From contig JACZJK010000028.1 in the NCBI GenBank assembly GCA_014860575.1, forward strand, positions 1 to 64,000: a DNA stretch of 64,000 nt. The letters are read 5' to 3'. This DNA comes from Bacteroidales bacterium (GTDB lineage Bacteria > Bacteroidota > Bacteroidia > Bacteroidales > JAAYJT01). The position numbers and the translations under genes are program-made. The stretch's first letter is position 1. Every line of letters begins with the position of its first letter. The notes beneath the pieces were generated by a model, which ran no database searches, was not told the origin of the DNA, and saw only the letters and a list, made by a program, of their open reading frames with translations. Shown one piece after another: positions 15,017-25,119 of this stretch.

Positions 15017-17641
15017 CTACTCCTTCTTCAAAAAAGGTGTTGGCACCTGGGGCAATGCCAGCCATTGTGCAATCTTATTGTATTCTTTGGCTATGTCCTG
15101 GGCTATGCTTATCCCCTTGCCGATGCCTTTCACGGTTTTGTGTAAACGTGATTTTTCATCGCCCATACCTTCAACAATGCGCTTAAGCCGTTGTGCAATG
15201 CCTTTTTCTCTGATCTCTTCTTTGTCCGTTATATCTTTTACCTCTTTGAGTATTTCGGCTGTTTCCTTTAATTCTTCAGCATCTTCTTTGTTACCCTGTT
15301 TTTCAAGCCGGCGGGCTAAATCATTTAAATTGCCTTGTAATTCAATGTTGCAGTTTTGAAAGTTGAAAGTGTTGATATCGCCAATCTGGCCAGCGCCTCC
15401 GATTGCGCCAATTTCGCCGCCACTCATCGTAACGTGATAATGCGTTTCAGTAATATTATAATTGATTATTGTTGGCTTCATGGGAATTCTGGCATCGGTA
15501 CGCCAATCGTAATAGGGAATGTCTTTTTTGCTCAAAGTTGCAATTTCCGGTTCAGGAAGCCATAATTCCTGACGCCGCGTCTGGGTTTCATCAATTACTT
15601 TGTAGCTCAGTTCAGGCCGTTGCGATTTGTAGCTCTCAAAAATGTTGTTTAGCGTTTCCCTGATCATGCTGATGAAATTGGTTTTCTCAATTCCTTTCAC
15701 CGAAACGCTGATCGTTCGATCAACTTCCCTCACCAGGGCAGTGCTTCCTTTTCCATCTTCAAGAATAACCCCAGTTTTCCAGATCAGGTAATTTCCCTGT
15801 TCTTTCTTTATCTGCTCATTGTGCCTAACTATAAACCTTGAAATGGTGTTGGGCGGCAAGGGCCTGTCGGCTTCATATTTCATCTTGAGGCTTGTTTCCG
15901 GCTCGAATACAGGCAAACTGGAAGGCTGATCCTGGTTGAGCAGGTGGGGGATGATCAGACCCTTGCCTTCTGCGGTTTCATAAGCCAGTTCATAATGTTT
16001 GATCAGATCAAACAAAAATTCATGCTTGTTTTTGGGAAAGCGTTGCTGGTCCGCATCGTGAAAAACCTTTTCAAAACACTCAAGGGTGATGTCATGCCTT
16101 TTTTCATTGTTTACCCAGTTGATTACTTTATATACCCCCTCGCTGATCCATTCGGGATTCAATACCAGGGTGTCGTATTTCTCCATGTCTTTGTACCACA
16201 AGCTGACACCTAAAGAATGTAAAGCGCGCAATAATTCTTCCGGGTCATTTGCCTGATTTTTACTTGCAATTTCAAGGAATTCAGTTTTAGTGATATGTTC
16301 TGTTCCCTGTTGCTTCTCTTTCTTTTTGAAAAGGTCTTCAAGGTCTTCTTTCACCGCATAATAGCTTTCAGGTATCTGTTGTTTTTCCCAGGAAGGATTG
16401 TTTTTGATGTACATTGCGACCTCTTCCCTGAATTCCAGCAGTTTATCGGTGTCCGCACCAATATCGAAAAAATGAAGCCCGGCTATCCGGTATTTTTCCT
16501 TTAGAATATTGATCGGTATTTCAATTTTGTGCTCATCCCGCTCATTTACAAGTATGATTGCTTCGGAATCACCGCCAAAATTCATCATGTGGTCTAGCCA
16601 ATATTCGAGTCGATTCCTCACTTCGGTACGGCCATCGTAGACGATGATGTATAGGCAACGTTCCGACAGAAAGAACTGATGCACAGCATGTGTAACTGTG
16701 TGCCCTGCAAAATCCCAGATTCGCACATTGATGTTCTCTTTTTCCAGTTTCCATAAGGAAGTGTCTACACCGGGAGTACTTTCTTCAGGTGTGGTCATGG
16801 CGGCATTGGGGTCTTTGAGCTTCCTTGCCAGACAAGTTTTACCCGAACCTTTTTCGCCAAGAATAATGATGCGGGCCTCATTTAGCCGCTTCGCTCCTTT
16901 GGCCAATTCCTCCATGTATTTACTAACAGCAGCCGCTCCTTGTACTTTAATGGATTCAGGCACATTGATCCTCCTCTCAAGTTCCTCCCTGTCCATCTCA
17001 AAATTGTTCTCAAATATCCCTTTGTATAATTTAGCCCAGTATTCACATCCTTCATTTTTGAGCGCTTGTTGGAAGTTATCCCATACAATGCCATAAGTAC
17101 TGGTGGATAATAAGGGCTTTTTGTTAGTTTTTATCTTTTTAAGATCATCCAGTATTTTAGATTCAAAGCCCATGTTTTTTATTTCGGCGGTGCAGGCAGC
17201 GGTGTAGGCGGCATCGTAGGCGGCATCTTTGGAGGCGTGGTAGGCGGGTAAGAGGGCGTAGGAGGCAGCGACTTTGATGGAGTAGGTGGCGGCGTTGGCG
17301 GCGGCGGTGGCGAATACGGCGGCGGCGCCGACGGCGGCGGCGGCAGCGGCGTTGGCAGCGTTGGTGAATACGACGTTGGCGTCGACGACAGTGTTGACGG
17401 CGTGGTATTCGTCGGGGGCGCTGACTGCAGCGATGGAGCAGGCGGCGGCGCTATTGGAAATGTCCAGTGCGTTAAATACAGAGAAAAGATGTTTTTGTCT
17501 ATATTCTTTTGTCCAATAATCAAAATGACCGTTACTTCCGAGAAAAGGTAAGGCGCGCACAGCACAGCGCCAGACAAATTCTCTCTGCTGTTTTTCAGTA
17601 AGGCCTTCTAATTCTTTACGAACTTGCTCTAAAAAGTCCAT
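15017..17641 (-). CDS. ROCO-type GTPase with alanine-rich N-terminal domain
   Basis: This 874-residue protein has a short N-terminal helix, an alanine-rich region at about 64-152 (over 40 percent Ala), then a ROC GTPase domain: P-loop GEKGSGKT (262-269), STPGVD switch (about 288-293), WDFAGH G3 motif (309-314) and VNERD at the G4 position where NKxD is usual. A COR-like region follows (about 450-690), then a Gly-rich beta stretch (MSGGEIGAIGGAGQIGD) and a charged C-terminal coiled coil (about 775-850). No leucine-rich repeats are seen. ROCO proteins act as GTP-dependent switches in cell signalling; some bacterial homologues and related STAND proteins act in immunity. Placement in this island favours a sensor or effector role, by inference. 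Confidence 0.8.
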   Translation of the reverse strand: MDFLEQVRKELEGLTEKQQREFVWRCAVRALPFLGSNGHFDYWTKEYRQKHLFSVFNALDISNSAAACSIAAVSAPDEYHAVNTVVDANVVFTNAANAAAAAAVGAAAVFATAAANAATYSIKVAASYALLPAYHASKDAAYDAAYTAACTAEIKNMGFESKILDDLKKIKTNKKPLLSTSTYGIVWDNFQQALKNEGCEYWAKLYKGIFENNFEMDREELERRINVPESIKVQGAAAVSKYMEELAKGAKRLNEARIIILGEKGSGKTCLARKLKDPNAAMTTPEESTPGVDTSLWKLEKENINVRIWDFAGHTVTHAVHQFFLSERCLYIIVYDGRTEVRNRLEYWLDHMMNFGGDSEAIILVNERDEHKIEIPINILKEKYRIAGLHFFDIGADTDKLLEFREEVAMYIKNNPSWEKQQIPESYYAVKEDLEDLFKKKEKQQGTEHITKTEFLEIASKNQANDPEELLRALHSLGVSLWYKDMEKYDTLVLNPEWISEGVYKVINWVNNEKRHDITLECFEKVFHDADQQRFPKNKHEFLFDLIKHYELAYETAEGKGLIIPHLLNQDQPSSLPVFEPETSLKMKYEADRPLPPNTISRFIVRHNEQIKKEQGNYLIWKTGVILEDGKGSTALVREVDRTISVSVKGIEKTNFISMIRETLNNIFESYKSQRPELSYKVIDETQTRRQELWLPEPEIATLSKKDIPYYDWRTDARIPMKPTIINYNITETHYHVTMSGGEIGAIGGAGQIGDINTFNFQNCNIELQGNLNDLARRLEKQGNKEDAEELKETAEILKEVKDITDKEEIREKGIAQRLKRIVEGMGDEKSRLHKTVKGIGKGISIAQDIAKEYNKIAQWLALPQVPTPFLKKE
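17186..17452. other. GC-rich codon-biased segment encoding the Ala-rich domain
   Basis: The minus strand is rich in GCC/GCG-type alanine codons, giving near-continuous ggc/gcg words on the + strand. GC content is far above the flanks. Antisense and shifted frames stay open and give Pro/Ser/Thr-rich or Ala-rich spurious ORFs. Confidence 0.85.
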
Positions 17642-17690
17642 TATATTAGTGTTTTAATGTTTGATTTTAAATTCATATTAATCTGCCCGG

Positions 17691-20600
17691 CTATTCAACC
17701 TTTAAACGTTTATACTCCTCCTCGCTCAACCAAAACTCCGGGTCAATGATTTTTACCTCAGCATAAGTGAGATCGTAAAGCTTGTAAACCAGTTCGTCGA
17801 TTTCCATTTCATACGAAAGGGTAACGTTCATAGAGTTCTGAGCCTTTAGCGCGGTTATCTTATCAACCAAAGATTCTATTTTCAATTCAATTGATGGAAT
17901 TGGTTCTGGGATTGGCAGTTTTTCTAGAAAAGCCTTTTTGTAACGATACTTTCCTACAAGTTCACCACCAGCGTAAAACTTCTTAAAAACATATGTGACT
18001 GCCCTTGAATTTAATATGGCAGTCAGGTACTTGATTTTTTCACCTGTAATGAAAAAAACAGTTGCCTCAGGATAATATCCTTTTGTGTCGTAGTAGAATT
18101 GAGGTTCACTGACTATTTCTGAGAAAATAATCTTGGGTTTTACAAATTCATTCCAATAGTCTGCGCCATATCTTTGTAGTGCATACCATTCATACCTAAT
18201 ACCTACTTCAGCCTGATTTCTACTTTGTAATTTGAATCTATATTGATCCATGAAATTATAAAGAGTGCTATATCTATTTTTAAATTCGGTTTCAGCTATT
18301 TCAGACGAACCAGTATGATTTTCATTATGCAATGGGAAATGCCAAGGTAGGTAAATCAGCCATAAATCAGCAAAATTGCAATAGTATCTTCTAGTATCTC
18401 TTCCTCTTAAGATTGGTTTTAAAATTTCTGCATTTCTTGAATCTTTATCTATAAGATCCTTTTTAATAGTACCATTTACGATAAAAGCCTCATTCAAACC
18501 AGTTTTTATACCATAATTGAATGTAATATTCCATTTAGACAATGTAACTCCAATACTTTCAAACTTATTCTTAATCAAAGTTTCATTAGAACTAGAAACT
18601 GTCCATATTTCATCCGATAAGTCAGCATTAATAATTCCATGCTGTTTAACATGTTCTTGGATGGTTATATTTGGGTTATAACTATCATCCTCAAATTGAA
18701 ACATGACAGGAGTGTGCTTATTATCAGCTTTTTGCAGTAATAGAATGTTCGAATGAACAATTGCACTGTCGAAGATCATTGCCTGTCCAAAATCAACAAG
18801 CAATAAAGGATTGGCTTTTACGAAAAACTTACGGAGACTTTTTCCATAGGCTGCCCGCATCCATTTATTTGATGTTATGTAAACGATTACTCCATTGTTT
18901 TTAAGCAGACTGAAGCCTCTTTCATAGAATATGGTGTATATATCGCCGGTACGCTCAAAAGTCTCGAAACCTTCATTCTCAAATTGCTTCGCAAGCTTAC
19001 CTTGTTCCTTTTGCATTTGAATATAAGGTGGATTACCAATAACAACGTCAAATCCTGCATTCACTCCAAACATCCATTCCTGGTCAAAGAAATCTGCGCT
19101 TCTGTTTTGTTCATAAGGATTCCAGTTTGCCAGCAGTTTGGCGGTCTTATCAATCGCGCCAGGATTAATAATGGACGCTTTAAGTTTGTCAATCTCAGTG
19201 GCCAGTTTTTTCAGCCGCTTTGTAAATTTTTCAATTTCAGTTGGGTGTTTTAACTTCCTGATTTCTTTGTTAGCTTGCTGGTATTCTAACTCTTTGCGTT
19301 CAAGCAACAGTTTATTACCTTCTATCAGGCTCATTGCTTCTGTAACAATAATTGAGGCTATCTCTTCTCTCAGCTTTTCATCAGCAGTGCGCATCTTGCG
19401 CTTTTGATCAGGCGTTTTGGCTGTAAAGTACTTGTGCCTGATTTTTTCAAGTTCCTTTTCCTTTGCCATGATTTCGTTGCTCCTCAGTATCACACCATAT
19501 CGGTAAATGGGTATCAAGGAATTTGCCGCCACAAACTTGGTTTCCAAGTTGGGCAGGGCCCTTATGCCCAGGTTGTCCGTTTCGGGATTGATGGTTTGGT
19601 CAACCAACAGGGAAATAAAGAAACGCAATTTGGCAATCTGTACGGCTATGGGCTGGATATCCACACCATAAATGCAGTTTTCAATCAGGTAGAGTTTGCG
19701 GCCGTAGTCCTCGGCATTATTTGTAAAGGCATCGGCAATTTCATTAAGGTGTTGAGCAAAGGTTTCGGTATCGCTGCTGTCAATGGTTTCCTTTAGTTCG
19801 GCTTGTGCGCGTTGCATCTGCAATTGTTTCCAGAGGCGGTTATCGGGGTCAAGCTTTTGAAGCACATGTACCAGTTGCTGCAACACGCCCATCGGAAAAG
19901 CGCCGGAGCCGCAGGCCGGGTCAAGCACCTTAATGCTGTCAATGGCTTTTACTATGCATTGGGTTTCCGTTTGGCCAAAGGGATTGCCATTGCCGGAATA
20001 AGAAACCAGGTTGCGCAGCATGGTTTCGGCTTCTTCTTCACTAGGGCTAGATTCAGCGCTTAGTTTTTGCTTCAGGTAGGCAATCAGCGATTCGTCAACC
20101 ATGTAGTTCACAATCTCGCGCGGAGTGTAAAAAGAACCGGTTTGCTTGCGGGCTGTTGTTTTGGTTTCGGGATTATAGCTGGCCAGCAGGTTTTCAAACA
20201 CCTTGCCAAGCAATTCAGGGTCAAGTGCTACCTGGATTTCAAGCGGAGTGTTTTCTTCCACCGTAAAATTGTAGCTGTTCAGAATTTCAATAATGCCCCT
20301 CACCTTCACGTTCTTTTGGCGGTTGTCGTCGTAAACCTGGCTCAGGTCAACAGCTTCAGCGCCTCCAAAGAAAAGGTAATCAGGAACCCAGAGCGGATTA
20401 TCATCACGGTCAGAAAAACCATCAATGCGAACGATCTTCTCATTGCCCTGCGGGGTTTTTTCGGTAGGATGAGGTTTGTCGAGGCATTCAAAAAGCCCAC
20501 CATTTAAAAACGGGATGTTTTTGAACAGCTCAATGGTTTCGTCCGGATTTCTGAACAACTTTTTGTAACGGAACAGGTTGGTAACGTTGTAGTTCTGCCC

Positions 20601-21464
20601 TTCTTTGCGGAAAGCACGCTTGTTCATTTCCTGGTTCAGGGTGGCAAAAAACAGGTTTTGCAGTATGGCTTTGTAATAGGTGCTTGCGGGTTCGTAACCT
20701 TTGTTCAGGTGAGGCCATATTTTTTCTCTCTCGAAGAGCTCTTCAGGAACCAGGCCTTTTTGTTTCAGAAACCAGACAAAAATAAGCCTTGTGATAAGCC
20801 TGATCAGGTTAATGGGGTTTCGCGCTTCGGCATTGGGTTCGTCATCATCGGGAAAAGTAACCTGGTTGATGGCCCAGAAATACCAACTGCTGAGTTCGCG
20901 GTAGAAATCCTTGGTGAGAATATCAACTGAGAAGGCTTTTTCAATTTCACTGATGGAAATTTTTGTATCAAAAAGATCGGAACTGGTTTTCAGGCTGGCG
21001 AAGCGTTCGGCAGCTGTGCGGCAATGCTGGCCGAGACCAAGGAGGTAGGTGTAGCGTTTGGGATCAGTCTGACGCTTTTCCCGCTTTCCGGTTTCCTTGT
21101 TCACCACTGTAAGTTCGCTGGCATAACTGAAGCGCCAGGTGCTTCCCTGGGTAAAGACGATAAGGGCGGCATCCATGTCACGTTTATAGACGTTTCGGAG
21201 CAAATTGCGCAGGCCAGATTTTATCCTTTCAAGGCGTTTGGCTGGTGAGATGGAAACTTCAAATAGGCCAATCAATAGTCCTTCGGATGTTTCAAAAAAA
21301 CCCAGTTCATGGGCAACAGCATCAAAATCGTTGGCTGGCAGATCAACAGGCTGTGGTGAGGCATGCAGATTCTGGATGTGGAATATTTCGCGTAACGCAT
21401 GGAGCCATTCGGCGCGGTGGTAATTTTTTTCAAAGATTGTTTTTAGTTCGGCAGCATGGATCAT
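17691..21464 (-). CDS. Eco57I/TaqI-type adenine methylase with specificity region
   Basis: This 1257-residue protein contains class I SAM-dependent methylase motifs: DPACGSGAFPMGVL (motif I, about 512-525) and the catalytic GNPPYIQMQ (motif IV, about 830-838), typical of N6-adenine methylases of the type IIG, BREX PglX and Eco57I groups. The 500 residues before motif I hold a helical region with a YTPREIVNYMVDE segment (about 447). The C-terminal 350 residues match a TaqI-like target-recognition region. It starts 25 bp after the helicase gene, so the two form one unit. The SNF2 helicase with a PLD nuclease domain presumably restricts DNA that this enzyme has not modified. Confidence 0.87.
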   Translation of the reverse strand: MIHAAELKTIFEKNYHRAEWLHALREIFHIQNLHASPQPVDLPANDFDAVAHELGFFETSEGLLIGLFEVSISPAKRLERIKSGLRNLLRNVYKRDMDAALIVFTQGSTWRFSYASELTVVNKETGKREKRQTDPKRYTYLLGLGQHCRTAAERFASLKTSSDLFDTKISISEIEKAFSVDILTKDFYRELSSWYFWAINQVTFPDDDEPNAEARNPINLIRLITRLIFVWFLKQKGLVPEELFEREKIWPHLNKGYEPASTYYKAILQNLFFATLNQEMNKRAFRKEGQNYNVTNLFRYKKLFRNPDETIELFKNIPFLNGGLFECLDKPHPTEKTPQGNEKIVRIDGFSDRDDNPLWVPDYLFFGGAEAVDLSQVYDDNRQKNVKVRGIIEILNSYNFTVEENTPLEIQVALDPELLGKVFENLLASYNPETKTTARKQTGSFYTPREIVNYMVDESLIAYLKQKLSAESSPSEEEAETMLRNLVSYSGNGNPFGQTETQCIVKAIDSIKVLDPACGSGAFPMGVLQQLVHVLQKLDPDNRLWKQLQMQRAQAELKETIDSSDTETFAQHLNEIADAFTNNAEDYGRKLYLIENCIYGVDIQPIAVQIAKLRFFISLLVDQTINPETDNLGIRALPNLETKFVAANSLIPIYRYGVILRSNEIMAKEKELEKIRHKYFTAKTPDQKRKMRTADEKLREEIASIIVTEAMSLIEGNKLLLERKELEYQQANKEIRKLKHPTEIEKFTKRLKKLATEIDKLKASIINPGAIDKTAKLLANWNPYEQNRSADFFDQEWMFGVNAGFDVVIGNPPYIQMQKEQGKLAKQFENEGFETFERTGDIYTIFYERGFSLLKNNGVIVYITSNKWMRAAYGKSLRKFFVKANPLLLVDFGQAMIFDSAIVHSNILLLQKADNKHTPVMFQFEDDSYNPNITIQEHVKQHGIINADLSDEIWTVSSSNETLIKNKFESIGVTLSKWNITFNYGIKTGLNEAFIVNGTIKKDLIDKDSRNAEILKPILRGRDTRRYYCNFADLWLIYLPWHFPLHNENHTGSSEIAETEFKNRYSTLYNFMDQYRFKLQSRNQAEVGIRYEWYALQRYGADYWNEFVKPKIIFSEIVSEPQFYYDTKGYYPEATVFFITGEKIKYLTAILNSRAVTYVFKKFYAGGELVGKYRYKKAFLEKLPIPEPIPSIELKIESLVDKITALKAQNSMNVTLSYEMEIDELVYKLYDLTYAEVKIIDPEFWLSEEEYKRLKVE

Positions 21465-21489
21465 GTTACAAGCGTATTTAGAAAATACT

Positions 21490-24400
21490 TTAATCGAGTG
21501 TAAAGGTTTCGGTGATGATGATTTCAGGTTTCTGGGTCACTTCAATGGGTAATTCAGCCATCAGGCCTTCGCCGGTTTCATCGTCGGACTTTGACGGACT
21601 GGTATATTTAACTGCCAGCGTCATGATCAGATTTTCTGCCTGATGCTTATTGATTTGGTTCTTATCGAACCTGGCTTTGAGTTTTTTGATTTCCATGGGC
21701 AACATCGAGATGGTTCCCAATTCCAACAGTTCAATGAGTGCAGTGGCAGATTCCCGGAACTTTTCATCGTTGCTTTCTGCTCTTCTTTCTCGCAGAAATT
21801 TCTTTGCAAGGTTAGCTGTGGCATCAGTGGATACTCCGGTTTTGGAATCAGACCAGGTTGCAAGCAATTCCTGTTCAAAGCGTTGCTCAGCCAATTGTAC
21901 ATGAAGGTGATGGTATTCCGGGAGTTCATTCAATGGTTCGTTGTAGCGGGCCTCAAATAATTCTGCTGCCTCAATAAAAGTGAGAGGTTCCAGCTTTTTG
22001 TCATGTTGCACCTTGTAGAACTCAAGTTTGTAAGGCGATTTCATGAATACCAGGCTGCCGCCTCTCATGCTATTCTTTTTTGAAGCGTTCACCGATCTGC
22101 CAGTTCGTGCTTTAACAGGCAGCTTTGCAATGCGCTTAAATTCTTTCTCGTTTTTCTCCTTGAAATCCCTGATAAACCTGAGATAGATCAGTCGTTTGTC
22201 CTCCTCTACAGTAGTGCCAGCAACATGAAGCTTTACTTTTTCAAGCACTTCTTCTATGGTGTAAATACGCGCATCTTCGCCGTAAGCGGTATGAAATCCC
22301 TGCAATTTTACATAGGCATTGTTATAAAGATTGATCAGGTCGTCGCTTTGTTTTGAGGGGTAAAACGAATAGCTGTAAATCGTATCTGATGTGCTGCCAA
22401 TCCTGTTAACACGGCCAAGGCGTTGCATCAGGCGGGTTGCATTCCAGGGCGTATCATAGTTCACAACGATATTGGCTTTATGGAGGTTTACACCTTCGGC
22501 CAGCACTTCTGTTGTAATCAGAAAATCATAATCCTCTGATTTCTTTAAAAATTCGTTGGCATCAAAATTCACGATAATATCTTCAAAGACCCGGGAGCGG
22601 TTTTCGGATGACACCAGCAGGATCTTTTTATAACCAAGTTCCTGCATACGGGCATTCAGATAATCGGTAGTTTCCTTTGATTCTGAAAAAATGACTAGTT
22701 TTCCGGATGGGTTCAGGTCTTTACGAAGCAATTCATTTTGCAGCAATCGGGCAAAGGTGTCAAATTTGGGATCTCGTTCCCGGTCAATTTTTTTCCATTC
22801 TTCCGCTAGTTCGATGAAAGAAGCGAGGTCATTTTTCAAGGTTTCAAGATAACCTTCCTGAAAATCTTCTGGCGTGAAAATGTTGTTCTTTGGATTTTCA
22901 GCGGACAATTCCAAAATGAGTTCCTCAATATCCTCATCTGTCCATTCCTTATCCATTAATTCGTTGATTTTGATGTCAGGAGCAATGTAGATCTTCCCTT
23001 TTTCAAACATCTGAATCATGCGCTGGTAAGAAACCACCTGCCTGTTGAGGGATTTCGTGAAAGCGTAAAAAGAGCTTTCAAGCCGCTTAACGAGTTGGGT
23101 CATCATAATTTGAGCCAAGGACTTTGAAGCCCTTTCAGCATTGCAGTAACCGCATCTGTCCTGCACCTCCGGAAGTAGAGCATTTATCGCCTGGTAACGG
23201 GCATAGCAAATCTTTTCATCATTAACCAGATAATTTATAGTTTTAAAGAACAGTGCATCAAGTTTCTTATCCATCACATACTCTAAAGCTCTGGGGTCGG
23301 CAATATCAGGGAAATGTATGCCCTGCTCCTCAATGTCTTTTTTGTACGCCGGATAATTCTTAATGTCCGTGCGTGTGCGCCTTACGGTGATGGGTTCCAA
23401 CACTTTTTCACGGATAAGGGAATAGATTTTACGAAGTTTTCTTATATCGGGCTTGCCGGTGATTTTCGATTCCATAAGGACTTCTTTATACTTCTGAATC
23501 AGCGGCCCGAAAAAAGCCTGAAGGTTGGTTACCGGCAGGTTGGACTTTCGTGCATCCTGAAAAAGTAAAAGCTGGTGATAAATGTCCTGTGGGCGATTAT
23601 TCAATGGCGTAGCTGATATAAGGATAACCTTTTTTCTGTTCCCAGGAACATCACCTTCAACTGCGCGATTTGTTTTGCAAATTAGCTGCAGGTTCTGAAA
23701 CATTTGTGAAGTATGGTTGCGGAATTTATGTGATTCATCAACCAGAACCAGATCATAGTCTTCCTTGGGCCAGTAATCCTGATTGTCATTCAGAATCTTA
23801 TGTAAACTTCCATTGCTTATGAACCGTGCATGTTTGTCGATGCCGAATTGACGGAAGGTCATCTTCCAGTTTTTCTCAACAGCCGGCGGATATACCACGA
23901 GAATTTTGGTGTTCAAAGTGCCATTGGCGATCAGAAAGCGCTTGGCGATCATGGTTGCAACAACAGTTTTACCAAGCCCCACCACATCAGCCAGCATAAA
24001 TCCATTGTGGTTGTGCAGCATCTGAAATCCCTGGTTTACTGCATCAACCTGGTAGCTAAGTTTTTTAAAGTTTTGCGGTAAATCGCCAACAGAATCAGGA
24101 TCATAGTCAATGTGCTTGCCAAAGTATTCAATGAGCAGTTTAACGTAAAGCTCAAATGGTGTGAAAAGCTGGCCTATGTGTGAGCCTTTCTTTACTCTTT
24201 CAATGTCAATAGGTAGGAGTTCTTCGCCCTGATCCCATAATTTCTGAAATTCACTTTCAGCAAATTTAATATCATCGTAGCGACGTAATGAAACATTGAA
24301 TTCATAGTTTGATTCATCCCGGATTCCCAGGCCTGCATCAGTGAGATTAGACGAGCCTGTAATAACTTCCCCGCCGGAATACTCATTGAATCGCTCAGGA

Positions 24401-24819
24401 AGAAAAATATAAATCTTGGCGTGCAGCTTCTTTGTCCGGTGAATCCGAATCTGGATTTTCCTGGCAACAATATCCTCAAAGAAATTGATGATGCCTTCTT
24501 CAACCTCATGCCTGTAGGATGCTTCTTTGATATCAGCCCTCATCCACCGTACAAATTCGTCACGGCTTCTTTCCGGGTCGCCAAAAAACATCATACCTCT
24601 TCGTTTGGCTTCAGCACTGATCAAGTCAACGTTTATACCGACCAGGATCTTCACGTCCTGCAGTTTGAGCAAATGATCCCGGATTGCAAAATACCCTGAA
24701 GACCTGAAATAACCAACTACAGCATGAAATGCATAGAGATTGGCAATGTTCTCAAAAGCGCCTGTAAATTTTCGGAAAAGGGAATTGTCGTTTTCGTTGG
24801 TGAAGAAGTTGGTAGTCAT
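21490..24819 (-). CDS. PLD-nuclease / SNF2-helicase fusion
   Basis: This 1109-residue protein begins with a phospholipase D-like domain carrying LHAKIYIFLPE (about 128-138) and GSSNLTDAGLG (about 149-159), the HxK...N pattern of this nuclease fold. A superfamily 2 helicase follows: VVGLGKTVVATMIA (about 278-291), LVDESHKFRN (about 356), ISATPLNNRPQDIYH (about 400) and the motif V/VI region TEVLAEGVNL and QRLGRVNRIGS (about 765-815). A CGYC pair lies between them. One PLD copy is seen, so dimerisation would be needed for cleavage. It forms an operon with the Eco57I-type methylase. It resembles the DISARM and type I restriction logic but is a single polypeptide; no DISARM DrmA or DrmB gene is nearby. 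Confidence 0.88.
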   Translation of the reverse strand: MTTNFFTNENDNSLFRKFTGAFENIANLYAFHAVVGYFRSSGYFAIRDHLLKLQDVKILVGINVDLISAEAKRRGMMFFGDPERSRDEFVRWMRADIKEASYRHEVEEGIINFFEDIVARKIQIRIHRTKKLHAKIYIFLPERFNEYSGGEVITGSSNLTDAGLGIRDESNYEFNVSLRRYDDIKFAESEFQKLWDQGEELLPIDIERVKKGSHIGQLFTPFELYVKLLIEYFGKHIDYDPDSVGDLPQNFKKLSYQVDAVNQGFQMLHNHNGFMLADVVGLGKTVVATMIAKRFLIANGTLNTKILVVYPPAVEKNWKMTFRQFGIDKHARFISNGSLHKILNDNQDYWPKEDYDLVLVDESHKFRNHTSQMFQNLQLICKTNRAVEGDVPGNRKKVILISATPLNNRPQDIYHQLLLFQDARKSNLPVTNLQAFFGPLIQKYKEVLMESKITGKPDIRKLRKIYSLIREKVLEPITVRRTRTDIKNYPAYKKDIEEQGIHFPDIADPRALEYVMDKKLDALFFKTINYLVNDEKICYARYQAINALLPEVQDRCGYCNAERASKSLAQIMMTQLVKRLESSFYAFTKSLNRQVVSYQRMIQMFEKGKIYIAPDIKINELMDKEWTDEDIEELILELSAENPKNNIFTPEDFQEGYLETLKNDLASFIELAEEWKKIDRERDPKFDTFARLLQNELLRKDLNPSGKLVIFSESKETTDYLNARMQELGYKKILLVSSENRSRVFEDIIVNFDANEFLKKSEDYDFLITTEVLAEGVNLHKANIVVNYDTPWNATRLMQRLGRVNRIGSTSDTIYSYSFYPSKQSDDLINLYNNAYVKLQGFHTAYGEDARIYTIEEVLEKVKLHVAGTTVEEDKRLIYLRFIRDFKEKNEKEFKRIAKLPVKARTGRSVNASKKNSMRGGSLVFMKSPYKLEFYKVQHDKKLEPLTFIEAAELFEARYNEPLNELPEYHHLHVQLAEQRFEQELLATWSDSKTGVSTDATANLAKKFLRERRAESNDEKFRESATALIELLELGTISMLPMEIKKLKARFDKNQINKHQAENLIMTLAVKYTSPSKSDDETGEGLMAELPIEVTQKPEIIITETFTLD

Positions 24820-24853
24820 CAGTAAGTCTTTTCTCGTTGTTAACTCGGACGAG

Positions 24854-24861
24854 CAAACTTA
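24854..24861 (-). promoter_or_regulatory. Bacteroidetes -7 box for the helicase-methylase operon
   Basis: Minus strand reads TAAGTTTG, an exact TAnnTTTG match, 34 bp upstream of the ATG at 24819. Both the position and the lack of a closer upstream gene on this strand fit a promoter. Confidence 0.6.
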
Positions 24862-25119
24862 AGCAAAAACAATAAATGAAAATGAATTGAATGAAATAAA
24901 GCAAAGCGGCGTGATAAATTGCTTTACCTGTTTATTTTTGGGTTTATTGCGCTAATAATATCCGTTTTTCCATAGGAAGAGACAAGAATAGTGTTGCAGT
25001 GATACAGTGTTGCTGTAAGGGAGTCCGGTTGTTATAAGGATGGAGTATTGGAGTGGTGGAGTGGTGGAGTGATGGAACCTTGATGTGTTTATTGGAATAG
25101 GGGTTGGTTTGAGTGAGGA

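Noticed and set aside
17179-17577. Pro/Ser/Thr-rich and Ala-rich frames overlapping the ROCO N-terminus
   Set aside because: They are artefacts of the GC-rich alanine codons in the true gene, which carries the GTPase domain.
17691-24819. Full DISARM or BREX locus
   Set aside because: Neither DrmA/DrmB-like nor BrxA/B/C/Z-like genes are present; only a helicase-nuclease fusion and a methylase are seen.
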